Shown piece after piece: positions 16,429 to 24,513 of a stretch of DNA of 64,000 nucleotides. Location: assembly GCF_006065315.1 (NCBI RefSeq), contig NZ_CP040749.1:4176001-4240000 (forward strand), in the 5' to 3' direction. The stretch's first letter is position 1. Every line of letters begins with the position of its first letter. This DNA comes from Aureibaculum algae. GTDB taxonomy: Bacteria > Bacteroidota > Bacteroidia > Flavobacteriales > Flavobacteriaceae. A model generated the notes under the pieces. The model was not told the DNA's origin and did not search any database. It worked only from the letters and a program-made list of their open reading frames with translations. The translations under genes and the position numbers were made by a program.

Positions 16429-17365
16429 TTTCCAAAATCTTTTTTAATACCAACTGTGCGGCATAGGTTCTATTATTTGCTTGTTCTATTACCAAGGAAT
16501 TTTCTCCATCTAACACTTCATCAGCTACAATAACATTTCTTCGTACTGGTAAGCAATGCATAAATTTTGCATTGTTGGTCAAATTCATTTTTGGTTGATC
16601 AATCATCCAATTTTTATCCTTTGAAATTACTTGTCCATAATCAGAAAAAGAACTCCAATTTTTAACATAAATAAAGTCTGCATTTTTAAATGCCTCCTCT
16701 TGGTTATATTCAATTTTAGAATTTTTAGTAATTTCTGGATCTAACTCATATCCTTCAGGATGTGTAATCACAAATTCTGCATCTTGTAATTGCATCATTT
16801 GCACAAAAGAATTGGCAACGGCATGAGGCAATGCTTTTGGATGTGGGGCCCAAGACAACACTACTTTTGGCGATTTCTTTTGATTATATTCTGCCAACGT
16901 AATAGCATCAGCCAAAGCTTGCAACGGGTGTCCAACCGAACTTTCCATATTTACAATAGGAACCGAAGCATATTTTTTAAAATTTAAAAGAACTTCTTCC
17001 GCTTGATCTTTTTCTTTATCCTCTAACAACGCAAATGCTCTAATTGCAATAATATCGCAATATTGAGAAATTACTTGAGCAGCTTCTTTTACATGTTCTG
17101 ATTTACCCTGATCCATAATAGTTCCATCTTCAAATTCTAACGCCCATCCTTCATTAGAAAAATTCATCACAATCGGATTCAACCCTAAATTTAAGGCTGC
17201 TTTTTGTGTACTTAACCGTGTACGTAAACTAGAGTTAAAAAACAATAGCCCAATAGATTTATCTTTTCCAAGCGTATGATCTTTTAAAGGATCTTTTTTT
17301 ATAGTTATCGCTTCTTGCACCCAATCATGCAAAGAGTTAATATCATTAATAGAGAGGTAATTCAT
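16421..17365 (-). CDS. argF': N-acylornithine carbamoyltransferase, predicted N-succinylornithine type (ArgF')
   Basis: 314 residues. The carbamoyl-phosphate loop is the variant FFNSSLRTR (42-50), and HCLPVRRN lies near the C-terminus, as in the AOTCase/SOTCase branch. Published work on Xanthomonas and Bacteroides enzymes names one residue, Glu92 versus Pro90, as the switch between N-acetyl- and N-succinylornithine, and reports that Ser, Ala or Val there also gives succinyl specificity. The aligned residue here is Ser89 in GKSEH (codon 17099-17101), so I predict N-succinylornithine as substrate. It is not an ordinary ornithine carbamoyltransferase. It overlaps proB by one base. Confidence 0.92.
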   Translation of the reverse strand: MNYLSINDINSLHDWVQEAITIKKDPLKDHTLGKDKSIGLLFFNSSLRTRLSTQKAALNLGLNPIVMNFSNEGWALEFEDGTIMDQGKSEHVKEAAQVISQYCDIIAIRAFALLEDKEKDQAEEVLLNFKKYASVPIVNMESSVGHPLQALADAITLAEYNQKKSPKVVLSWAPHPKALPHAVANSFVQMMQLQDAEFVITHPEGYELDPEITKNSKIEYNQEEAFKNADFIYVKNWSSFSDYGQVISKDKNWMIDQPKMNLTNNAKFMHCLPVRRNVIVADEVLDGENSLVIEQANNRTYAAQLVLKKILENE

Positions 17366-18144
17366 TAGTTTTTGTTTAATATTTTGGTAAATGTAATTTC
17401 ATTGTTGATTGCTTTTTGTATAAAACCATCATCAATTCCATTAACTATCCAAGTTTCAATATTATTATTTTTTAAAATTCGGGCGGCATCAATTTTAGAT
17501 TGCATACCTCCTGTTCCTCTAGAGGATTTATCAGTTGAAATTTCACTTTGCAATTTATCTATATCTTCAACAAGCTGAATGGTCTTTTGTTTATTTTCAT
17601 TCATAGATACTTTCGTATAGATTCCATCGGTATTTGTGGCAATTATTACTAAATCTACATTTAACAAACAACCAGTTAATGCAGCTAATTTATCATTATC
17701 TCCGAATTTAATTTCATCTGTTGCTACGGTGTCATTTTCATTAATGATAGGGATATAATTATTTTCCAACAACACATTAATGGTATTCATAATATTTTGC
17801 CTAGAAATTTCTCTTTCAAAATCTGCATAAGACAATAAGCATTGAGATGTTAAAAGCCCAAGTTCCCAAAAATTATCATGAAATATCCGCATTAAATGCG
17901 GCTGACCAATTGCCGCTAAGGCCTGTTTTACATTAATTTCTTTACCATTACCTTCTAATTTCACAAACTGTTTTGCAACAGCAATAGCTCCAGAACTGAC
18001 AATGATAAATTCGTAATCATCCTTTAATGCTGATATTTGTCTACCAATATCTTCAATTTTACCTCTTGAAATCTGATCAGTTTCCTTAGTAAGTGCATTA
18101 GTTCCTATTTTTAATAGTACTCTTTTTTTACCTAATTTGCCCAT
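17365..18144 (-). CDS. proB: Glutamate 5-kinase, catalytic domain only
   Basis: 259 residues. Amino acid kinase fold with LLKIGTNAL at the start, IVSSGAIAVAKQ, NENDTVA and GTGGMQSKIDAA. It phosphorylates glutamate in the first step of proline synthesis. The E. coli enzyme has 367 residues with a C-terminal PUA domain; this one stops at the kinase domain, as in several other bacteria. It overlaps proA by 17 bases and argF' by one base, and its position inside an arginine cluster ties proline and arginine supply to one transcript. Confidence 0.93.
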   Translation of the reverse strand: MGKLGKKRVLLKIGTNALTKETDQISRGKIEDIGRQISALKDDYEFIIVSSGAIAVAKQFVKLEGNGKEINVKQALAAIGQPHLMRIFHDNFWELGLLTSQCLLSYADFEREISRQNIMNTINVLLENNYIPIINENDTVATDEIKFGDNDKLAALTGCLLNVDLVIIATNTDGIYTKVSMNENKQKTIQLVEDIDKLQSEISTDKSSRGTGGMQSKIDAARILKNNNIETWIVNGIDDGFIQKAINNEITFTKILNKN

Positions 18145-19324
18145 CTCCGAAAATATACCATTTATTAGTTACTAAATGTTGAAGACCAATGGGTCCTCTC
18201 TGGTGTAATTTATCTGTACTAATAGCGAGTTCTCCACCTAAGCCAAATTGAAATCCGTCTGTAAAACGTGTAGATGCATTTTGATATACAGCAGCAGCAT
18301 CAACAGACTCCATAAAAAGTTTAGCTTCAGTATCGTCTCTGGTTATAATTGCCGCCGAATGACCACCACAGTACTTATTTATTTTAGCAATTGCAGCCTC
18401 TGAATTGTCTACAAGTCCAATTACTATTTTATAATCCAAAAATTCTTCAAACCAAATCTCTTCATTTGGTATTAGATTGACATTCGCCAACCCCTCCAAT
18501 GATGCATCTACTAAAACGGTTACATTACTCGATGATAGTTTTGTAATTAGCTCTTCTAAAAAACCATGATAATTTGGCAATTCTGAATCTATCAACACCT
18601 TATCTAAAGCGTTACACGCAGAAATTTTTGCCACTTTTGCATTCATAATTATATCAAAAGCTTTTTGCTTATCCGCTTCCTTTGACACATAAACAAAATT
18701 ATTACCTCTACCACTTACAATCACGGGACAGGTTGCGTTTTCTTTCACAAAAGCAATTAACTTCTCACCGCCACGAGGTATAATTAAATCAACTTTTTGA
18801 GTAGGATTTTTCAAAAAAACCTGTGTTTCATTTCGATTATAATTCAAATACTCAACCCAATTTTTATCAATTCCATTTTCTTCTAAAGCACGATGCCAAA
18901 GGTTAACAATTGCTAAATTTGAATTCAACGATTCCTTACCACCTTTTAATAAAATTTTATTACCAGATTTAAATGCTATTCCACCTGCTTCTACAGTAAC
19001 ATCTGGTCGTGATTCATAAATAATCATTACTGTACCAAAAGATGCTGTTTTATTTGAAATTTTCAATCCATTCTCATGGGTAAAATTAAACCGCTCTTGA
19101 CCTACAGGATCTTCTTGACTTGCCAATTGCTCTAAAGACAAAATCATACCTTGAATTTTATCTTCGTCTACTTTTAACCTGTCAAACATTGCCAAATCAT
19201 TTACCGCAAAAGTTGCAATATCCTCTTTATTAGCACTAATTATCGTTTCAGTTTCCTGAGCCACCAACTTTGCCATACTAAGCAATACGGCATTTCTTTG
19301 CGATATAGATAAAATTATATTCAT
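18128..19324 (-). CDS. proA: Glutamate-5-semialdehyde dehydrogenase
   Basis: 398 residues from ATG 19324; an in-frame TTG five codons earlier would overlap argD and is not needed. It reduces glutamyl-5-phosphate to the semialdehyde with NADPH. Aldehyde-dehydrogenase-superfamily features include IYESRPDVTVEAGG, LIIPRGGEKLI and the catalytic cysteine in KISACNALDKVLID, with HSAAIITRD and GPIGLQHLVT near the end. It sits between argD (four-base gap) and proB (17-base overlap). Confidence 0.95.
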   Translation of the reverse strand: MNIILSISQRNAVLLSMAKLVAQETETIISANKEDIATFAVNDLAMFDRLKVDEDKIQGMILSLEQLASQEDPVGQERFNFTHENGLKISNKTASFGTVMIIYESRPDVTVEAGGIAFKSGNKILLKGGKESLNSNLAIVNLWHRALEENGIDKNWVEYLNYNRNETQVFLKNPTQKVDLIIPRGGEKLIAFVKENATCPVIVSGRGNNFVYVSKEADKQKAFDIIMNAKVAKISACNALDKVLIDSELPNYHGFLEELITKLSSSNVTVLVDASLEGLANVNLIPNEEIWFEEFLDYKIVIGLVDNSEAAIAKINKYCGGHSAAIITRDDTEAKLFMESVDAAAVYQNASTRFTDGFQFGLGGELAISTDKLHQRGPIGLQHLVTNKWYIFGDGQIR

Positions 19325-19328
19325 TTTT

Positions 19329-20459
19329 TTATTCGTCAAGTAAAACTTTTAAAGCTTCAAAAAATTGATCAATATGATCTTTTTGTATTGTTAATGGCGG
19401 TAAAATTCTTAGTAACTTTTTATTACTAGCACCTCCAGTAAATATGTGCTTATCATAGATTAATTTTTTTCTTAATTCACCCACTTCAAAATCAAATTCA
19501 AGACCAAGCATTAAGCCCTTTCCTTTTATCTTTTTTACTTGTGGTATCTCCTTAGCGTTTTCTATAAAATAAGCCGACATTTTTGCCGCATTGCTTATTA
19601 ACTGTTCTTTTTCAAGTATTTCTAACACTGCTATTGAAGCTGCACAAGCTAAATGATTTCCTCCAAAAGTGGTTCCTAGAAGTCCATAACTAGCTTTTAG
19701 TTTTGGTGCAATTAGAATTCCTCCAACCGGAAACCCATTTCCCATACCTTTTGCTACCGAAATAATATCAGGTTCAATATTATGATGTTGAAAGGCAAAG
19801 AATTTACCACTTCTACCATACCCCGATTGAATTTCGTCGGCAATTAAAATAACATCATATGTATCGCATAATTTTCTTAAATCCTGAAAAAAAGCTGTTG
19901 TTCCTTCATCTAAACCTCCAACACCTTGAATACCCTCAATAATTACGGCACAAACATCCCCTTTTGACAATTCGGATTCAAGTAATTCACTGTTATTCAA
20001 AGGCAAAATTGTAACAGGATTACAGGCATTTATGGGTGCAATTATTTTTGGATTATCTGTTACAGAAACGGCTCCAGACGTACGTCCGTGAAAAGAATTT
20101 TTAAAAGCAATCACACGACTTTTACCGGTATGAAATGATGCCAATTTCAAAGCATTCTCATTGGCTTCTGCCCCAGAGTTACATAAAAATAGACTAAAAT
20201 CTGGGCATTTAGAAATGGCACCTAATTTCTGGGCTAATTCAACTTGTAGCGGGTTTTGAACAGCATTAGAATAAAAACCAAGAGCCTCTAATTGCTCTTT
20301 AACTTTTGCAACATAATGTGGATGTGTATGGCCTATAGAAATGACTCCATGCCCTCCATAAAGATCTAAATATTCTACTCCATGATCATCAGTAACAATG
20401 ATGTCTTTACCTTTTACAGGGGTAACAGAATACAATGGATAAACGTCAAATAAATTCAT
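19329..20459 (-). CDS. argD: N-acetyl(succinyl)ornithine aminotransferase
   Basis: 376 residues. Class III PLP aminotransferase: LCNSGAEANENALKLA, HGRTSGAVSVT, DEIQSGYGRSGKFFA and the PLP lysine in SVAKGMGNGFPVGG, then GTTFGGNHLACAA. It converts N-acylglutamate semialdehyde to N-acylornithine. ArgD enzymes usually also accept succinylated substrates. It overlaps proC by four bases. Confidence 0.95.
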   Translation of the reverse strand: MNLFDVYPLYSVTPVKGKDIIVTDDHGVEYLDLYGGHGVISIGHTHPHYVAKVKEQLEALGFYSNAVQNPLQVELAQKLGAISKCPDFSLFLCNSGAEANENALKLASFHTGKSRVIAFKNSFHGRTSGAVSVTDNPKIIAPINACNPVTILPLNNSELLESELSKGDVCAVIIEGIQGVGGLDEGTTAFFQDLRKLCDTYDVILIADEIQSGYGRSGKFFAFQHHNIEPDIISVAKGMGNGFPVGGILIAPKLKASYGLLGTTFGGNHLACAASIAVLEILEKEQLISNAAKMSAYFIENAKEIPQVKKIKGKGLMLGLEFDFEVGELRKKLIYDKHIFTGGASNKKLLRILPPLTIQKDHIDQFFEALKVLLDE

Positions 20460-21256
20460 GTGTTTGCTTCGGTTATTTGGTTAATTTTATTGAAAGAAGA
20501 GACAATCCCTTTTATTAAAGAAGAACTTAAACCACTGTGCTCCATTTGGTTTAATCCTTCAATGGTACAACCTCCCGGGGTAGTAACTCTATCTATCTCC
20601 TCTTCGGGATGGTTCCCTGATTCTACCAACAGCGTGGCCGCTCCTAAACAGGTTTGCATCGCCATTTCTTGAGCTATATCAGCTTCAAAACCCAACTGAA
20701 TTGCTCCTTGCGTTGTTGCTCTTATCAATCGCATCCAAAAAGCAATACCACTTGCACAAATAACAGTTGCAGCACGCATTTGCTCTTCAGGAATTTCAAC
20801 AGATGTACCTAACCTATTAAAAATAGACTTGGCAATATCAATACGCTTTTTCCCTTTCTCATTACTACATAAGCAGGTTATTGATTTGCCTACTGAAATA
20901 GCTGTATTTGGCATGGAGCGGATTATAAAATTATCTGAACCAATAACGGCTTCAATACTAGAAATTTTAAACCCAGTTATCGTAGAAATTAAGACGTGAT
21001 TTTCGGTTAGAATATCAGAAATATCATTAAGAATACCATCAAAATGTTTCGGTTGTACTGCAAAAATAATAATGTCTGAATTTTTAACCGCCTCTCTGTT
21101 ATCGGTCGTTATTTTGACATTATCATATTCTGACCACTCTTCAATACTAAGCGTATGTCTTTTTGTTAAGTACAAATGGGTATATGCATTGTTTACAATA
21201 AGTCCTTTGGCTATTGACAACCCTAAATTTCCTGCTCCTATTATTGCTATTTTCAT
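20456..21256 (-). CDS. proC: Pyrroline-5-carboxylate reductase
   Basis: 266 residues. The N-terminal NAD(P) motif is GAGNLGLSIAKGL (7-19), the middle has FAVQPKHFDGIL and IRSMPNTAISVGKS, and the C-terminal signature is VTTPGGCTIEGLNQMEHSGL. It carries out the last step of proline synthesis. It is inserted between argC (23-base gap) and argD (four-base overlap) in the cluster, so proline genes are interleaved with, not merely next to, the arginine genes. Confidence 0.96.
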   Translation of the reverse strand: MKIAIIGAGNLGLSIAKGLIVNNAYTHLYLTKRHTLSIEEWSEYDNVKITTDNREAVKNSDIIIFAVQPKHFDGILNDISDILTENHVLISTITGFKISSIEAVIGSDNFIIRSMPNTAISVGKSITCLCSNEKGKKRIDIAKSIFNRLGTSVEIPEEQMRAATVICASGIAFWMRLIRATTQGAIQLGFEADIAQEMAMQTCLGAATLLVESGNHPEEEIDRVTTPGGCTIEGLNQMEHSGLSSSLIKGIVSSFNKINQITEANT

Positions 21257-21279
21257 TGTTTTATTTTTTAATACGCCTA

Positions 21280-22257
21280 CTAGAAGTAAGTTGCTTTTAA
21301 ATTTAAACCTTCACTTTCTTCAAATCCATACATTAAATTCATATTATGAATTGCTTGACCAGAAGCTCCTTTTAGTAAATTATCTGTGATACTGCTGATT
21401 AACAATTTATCATTATGCTTGTGTAAATGCACTAAACATTTATTTGTATTTACAACTTGTTTTAAATGTAATTCAACATCACTTAGAAACGTAAATTTTG
21501 CGTCCTTGTAAAAATCTAAATATATGTGTTTAGCCTCTTCTAAAGTACCTTCAAATTTTGAATAGGCAGTGGCAAAAATCCCTCTACTGAAATTACCTCT
21601 ATTTGGCATAAAGTTCACTTCATTACTAAACGAAGTTTGCAATTGCGTTAGACTTTGATTTATTTCACCTAAATGTTGATGTGTAAAGGGTTTGTAATAC
21701 GAAAAATTATTATCACGCCAAGTATAATGCGTTGTTTTAGATAATGATGTTCCTGCACCAGTAGCCCCAGTTACCGCATTTACATGGATGTCACTTTGTA
21801 ATAAATCATGTTTTGCTAGTGGCAATAACGCCAACTGAATAGTTGTTGCAAAACATCCTGGATTTGCAATATAATTAGCTGTTTTAATAGCTTCTAAATT
21901 AAGTTCTGGAAGGCCATAAACAAATTCTTTGCCTTGAAAAACACGATCGTTCAGTAACCTAAAATCATTACTTAAATCGATAATTTTTGTAGCACTAGAA
22001 AAGTGATTATTTTCTAAGAACGTTTTGGAATTTCCATGACCTAAACAAAGAAAAAGTACATCAACATCAGTATTAATTTTATCAGAAAATTTTTGATCTA
22101 TTTCACCAATAAGATCTTGATGAATATCACTAATTTTATTGCCCGCATTTGAAGTACTGTAAACAAAATTAATTTTAACTTCTCTATGATGAATCAGCAA
22201 TCTAATTAATTCGCCTGCCGTATAGCCTGCCCCACCTATAATTCCAACTTGTATCAT
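21280..22257 (-). CDS. argC: N-acetyl(acyl)-gamma-glutamyl-phosphate reductase
   Basis: 325 residues. It has the Rossmann motif GGAGYTAGELIRLL at 8-21, the catalytic cysteine in NPGCFATTIQLALLPL and a GATGAGTSLS loop. It reduces acyl-glutamyl phosphate to the semialdehyde with NADPH. It overlaps argG by four bases. Confidence 0.96.
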   Translation of the reverse strand: MIQVGIIGGAGYTAGELIRLLIHHREVKINFVYSTSNAGNKISDIHQDLIGEIDQKFSDKINTDVDVLFLCLGHGNSKTFLENNHFSSATKIIDLSNDFRLLNDRVFQGKEFVYGLPELNLEAIKTANYIANPGCFATTIQLALLPLAKHDLLQSDIHVNAVTGATGAGTSLSKTTHYTWRDNNFSYYKPFTHQHLGEINQSLTQLQTSFSNEVNFMPNRGNFSRGIFATAYSKFEGTLEEAKHIYLDFYKDAKFTFLSDVELHLKQVVNTNKCLVHLHKHNDKLLISSITDNLLKGASGQAIHNMNLMYGFEESEGLNLKATYF

Positions 22258-23441
22258 TCGTTGTTATTTACTTGATTAAAAATCTTATTTTGATTGGATA
22301 GAATCTTAATAAAGCCTTTTGCATCATCGGCAGTCCAACCTTCATTCATTTCTCCATATGCAGCAACTTTAGAATTCATCAAATCGTGACGAGACTGAAC
22401 TCCATCAAGGCTAAATCTATAAGGGTTCAAGGTTACGATAACATCTCCATTTACATTAGCCTGAGAATCTTCCAAAAAGGCTTCAATATTTCGCATAACA
22501 GCATCTAAAAACTGCCCTTCATGCAACATTGTGCCATACCAATTTGACAAATACTCTTTATGATGTTGTTGCCATTTTGTCAACACATGTTTTTCTAATA
22601 AGTGATGTGCTTTAATAATAATAAGTGGTGCTGCAGCTTCAAAACCAACTCTACCTTTTATTCCAATAATCGTATCTCCAACATGAGTATCACGGCCAAT
22701 GGCATATTTAGATGCTAATTCATTAAGAATTCTAATATTTTCTATTGGACTATTTTTTACATAATCAATGGCTACCAATTCTCCTTTATTAAAACTCAAC
22801 TTCACTTTTTCAGAACCTTCTTTTTCTAACTGGCTTGGGTACGCCGATTCTGGTAACGGTTCATTTGATGTTAGTGTTTCTTTACCACCAACACTAGTAC
22901 CCCATAACCCTTTATTAATAGAATATTGAGCTTTTGCCCATGACATTTCTACACCATGCCCTTTTAAAAACTCTATTTCATCCATTCTTGAGAGCTTTAA
23001 ATCTCTAATGGGTGTTATAATTTCTATTTCAGGAGCTAATATTTGAAAGATCATATCAAATCGAATTTGATCGTTACCTGCACCAGTACTACCATGAGCA
23101 ATAAATTTTGCTCCAATTTTCTTTGCGTAAGTTACTATTTCAATGGCTTGAATTATACGTTCTGAACTTACAGATAAGGGATAGGTATTATTCTTTAAAA
23201 CATTACCAAAAATAAGATACTTAACCACCTTTTCATAAAAGGTTGAAATTGCATTAATATTTTTATAAGATTTAACGCCCAAAGCATATGCTTTTTCTTC
23301 AATATCATTCACTTCTTCATCTGTAAATCCACCTGTATTTACACTTACAGCATGAACTTCGTAACCTTTTTCAGCTGACAAATATTTTGCACAATAAGAT
23401 GTATCTAATCCGCCACTATATGCTAAAACTAATTTATTCAT
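22254..23441 (-). CDS. argG: Argininosuccinate synthase
   Basis: 395 residues. The N-terminal PP-loop is AYSGGLDTSYC (8-18), with HGSTGAGNDQIRFD for citrulline/aspartate binding and SINKGLWGTSVGGKE further on. It joins citrulline and aspartate with ATP. It is second in the cluster and overlaps both neighbours by four bases (GNAT upstream, argC downstream), so it is tightly coupled with them. Confidence 0.96.
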   Translation of the reverse strand: MNKLVLAYSGGLDTSYCAKYLSAEKGYEVHAVSVNTGGFTDEEVNDIEEKAYALGVKSYKNINAISTFYEKVVKYLIFGNVLKNNTYPLSVSSERIIQAIEIVTYAKKIGAKFIAHGSTGAGNDQIRFDMIFQILAPEIEIITPIRDLKLSRMDEIEFLKGHGVEMSWAKAQYSINKGLWGTSVGGKETLTSNEPLPESAYPSQLEKEGSEKVKLSFNKGELVAIDYVKNSPIENIRILNELASKYAIGRDTHVGDTIIGIKGRVGFEAAAPLIIIKAHHLLEKHVLTKWQQHHKEYLSNWYGTMLHEGQFLDAVMRNIEAFLEDSQANVNGDVIVTLNPYRFSLDGVQSRHDLMNSKVAAYGEMNEGWTADDAKGFIKILSNQNKIFNQVNNNE

Positions 23442-24067
23442 TTGTTTTTATTTTTTAAGAATACTGATTCTTTTATGTTTTTTAATCTTTGTAAAACTCT
23501 TTTATTATAAGGGTGCTTTTGCTCACTTTCCTCTTTTACTTTTTTATCATTGGGGTCATAAAGCATCCCTGTACATAAGCACATTTTCCGTTCTGTACGT
23601 GTTAAAATATCATAATTTTTACACGTTTGACAACCTTTCCAAAAAGCATCATCAGTTGTTAACTCTGAAAAAGTAACGGGTTTATACCCCAATTCATAGT
23701 TAATCTTCAATACGGCCAAACCTGTAGTTATGCCAAACATTTTAGCATCTGGGAATTTCTTTTTCGAATAATCAAAAATTACTTTTTTGATTTTTTTAGC
23801 CAAACCTAAGCTTCTGTAATCAGGATGCACAATCAATCCTGAATTAGCCACAAACCTTCCATGGTCCCAAGCTTCAATATAACAAAACCCTGCAAATTTA
23901 TCCCCATCTAAGGCAATTACAGCATTCTGATTTTCCAGTTTGGTCATGATATACTCTGGTGTACGCTTGGCTATTCCAGTCCCTCGTACTTTTGCTGATT
24001 CCGCAATGGTATCGCAAATAATGGCAGCATACTTATTATGCTTTTTTGTAGCAATAACAATATCCAT
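23438..24067 (-). CDS. GNAT acyltransferase, candidate N-succinyl(acetyl)glutamate synthase
   Basis: 209 residues. A GNAT fold is supported by the acyl-CoA loop VHPDYRSLGLAKKIKK (80-95) after the beta-4 strand NSGLIV. An unusual cysteine cluster follows (Cys146, Cys149, Cys163, Cys165 in CQTC and CLC), which could bind a metal. It is the first gene of the arginine cluster and overlaps argG. No canonical argA or argJ is present, so it is the natural candidate for the first step, transferring an acyl group to glutamate. With a predicted succinyl-type ArgF' the donor would be succinyl-CoA. I recall a genetic assignment of the same kind for the GNAT next to argG in Bacteroides thetaiotaomicron. 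Confidence 0.8.
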   Translation of the reverse strand: MDIVIATKKHNKYAAIICDTIAESAKVRGTGIAKRTPEYIMTKLENQNAVIALDGDKFAGFCYIEAWDHGRFVANSGLIVHPDYRSLGLAKKIKKVIFDYSKKKFPDAKMFGITTGLAVLKINYELGYKPVTFSELTTDDAFWKGCQTCKNYDILTRTERKMCLCTGMLYDPNDKKVKEESEQKHPYNKRVLQRLKNIKESVFLKNKNK

Positions 24068-24154
24068 ACTATGATAATAGATTAATTAAAATGTGTTTGT
24101 AAAATTGTGTGTTTGAAAAAAGAACTGGACTCACCTAAGTTCATTAAAATATAA

Positions 24155-24190
24155 GATACCCTTACGGGCGACGAATCCCAGATGGGCGAC
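24155..24190. repeat. Tandem 18-bp hairpin repeat upstream of the arginine cluster
   Basis: Two adjacent 18-base units, GATACCCTTACGGGCGAC (24155-24172) and GAATCCCAGATGGGCGAC (24173-24190). The CCC/GGG stems and the GGGCGAC end are conserved while the loops differ, so each can fold into a small hairpin. They are GC-rich islands in a very AT-rich region and lie 88-123 bases upstream of the first gene of the minus-strand cluster, possibly inside its leader. Confidence 0.5.
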
Positions 24191-24479
24191 TAAAATATGT
24201 AGAAACTATATGTATTTGTAACACTTTCACATAGCAATATTACAACTTTTTATTAAAGGCATAAAAATTTTTATATTATTTATTTTAGAATTGCAAATTA
24301 TTTTGACTTAAACAATTTAAAGACCATCTAATTACATTTTTGTTAATCAAAATAGAGATTAACTAACTATTTTTCAATGCACCCGAGAGAGATTTACGCA
24401 ACACCCTCTATTACTGATTATTACATCTAAAGTTTTTAGCATTAATTAACAATTTTGCTATTACCCTGTGATGCTTTGC

Positions 24480-24487
24480 TACTTTTG
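24480..24487 (+). promoter_or_regulatory. -7 promoter box of the first lytic transglycosylase
   Basis: TACTTTTG matches TAnnTTTG and lies 26 bases before ATG 24514. The nearest TTTG upstream (24454-24457) is 22 bases away, longer than the usual 17-19, so the -33 box is uncertain. The box overlaps the alternative TTG start at 24490 region, which argues for the ATG at 24514. Confidence 0.45.
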
Positions 24488-24513
24488 ATTTGTTACAAAA
24501 CCTATCAACCTCA

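Larger units (their letters stand above)
24068..24513. other. Intergenic region between divergent arg cluster and mltD-like gene
   Basis: 446 bases separating divergently transcribed genes. It must hold the arginine cluster's promoter, but no CAAAnnTA (minus-strand -7 box) was found. It contains the tandem hairpin repeat at 24155-24190 and, at its right end, the -7 box of the plus-strand gene. Nothing else is recognised; no RNA gene or conserved riboswitch is evident. Confidence 0.5.

Noticed and set aside
16421..17365. Ordinary ornithine carbamoyltransferase
   Set aside because: The carbamoyl-phosphate loop FFNSSLRTR and overall sequence match the N-acylornithine branch, and the neighbouring deacylase follows it in the pathway.
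24490..24513. TTG start for the first lytic transglycosylase
   Set aside because: It lies against the -7 box; ATG 24514 begins directly with a signal peptide.
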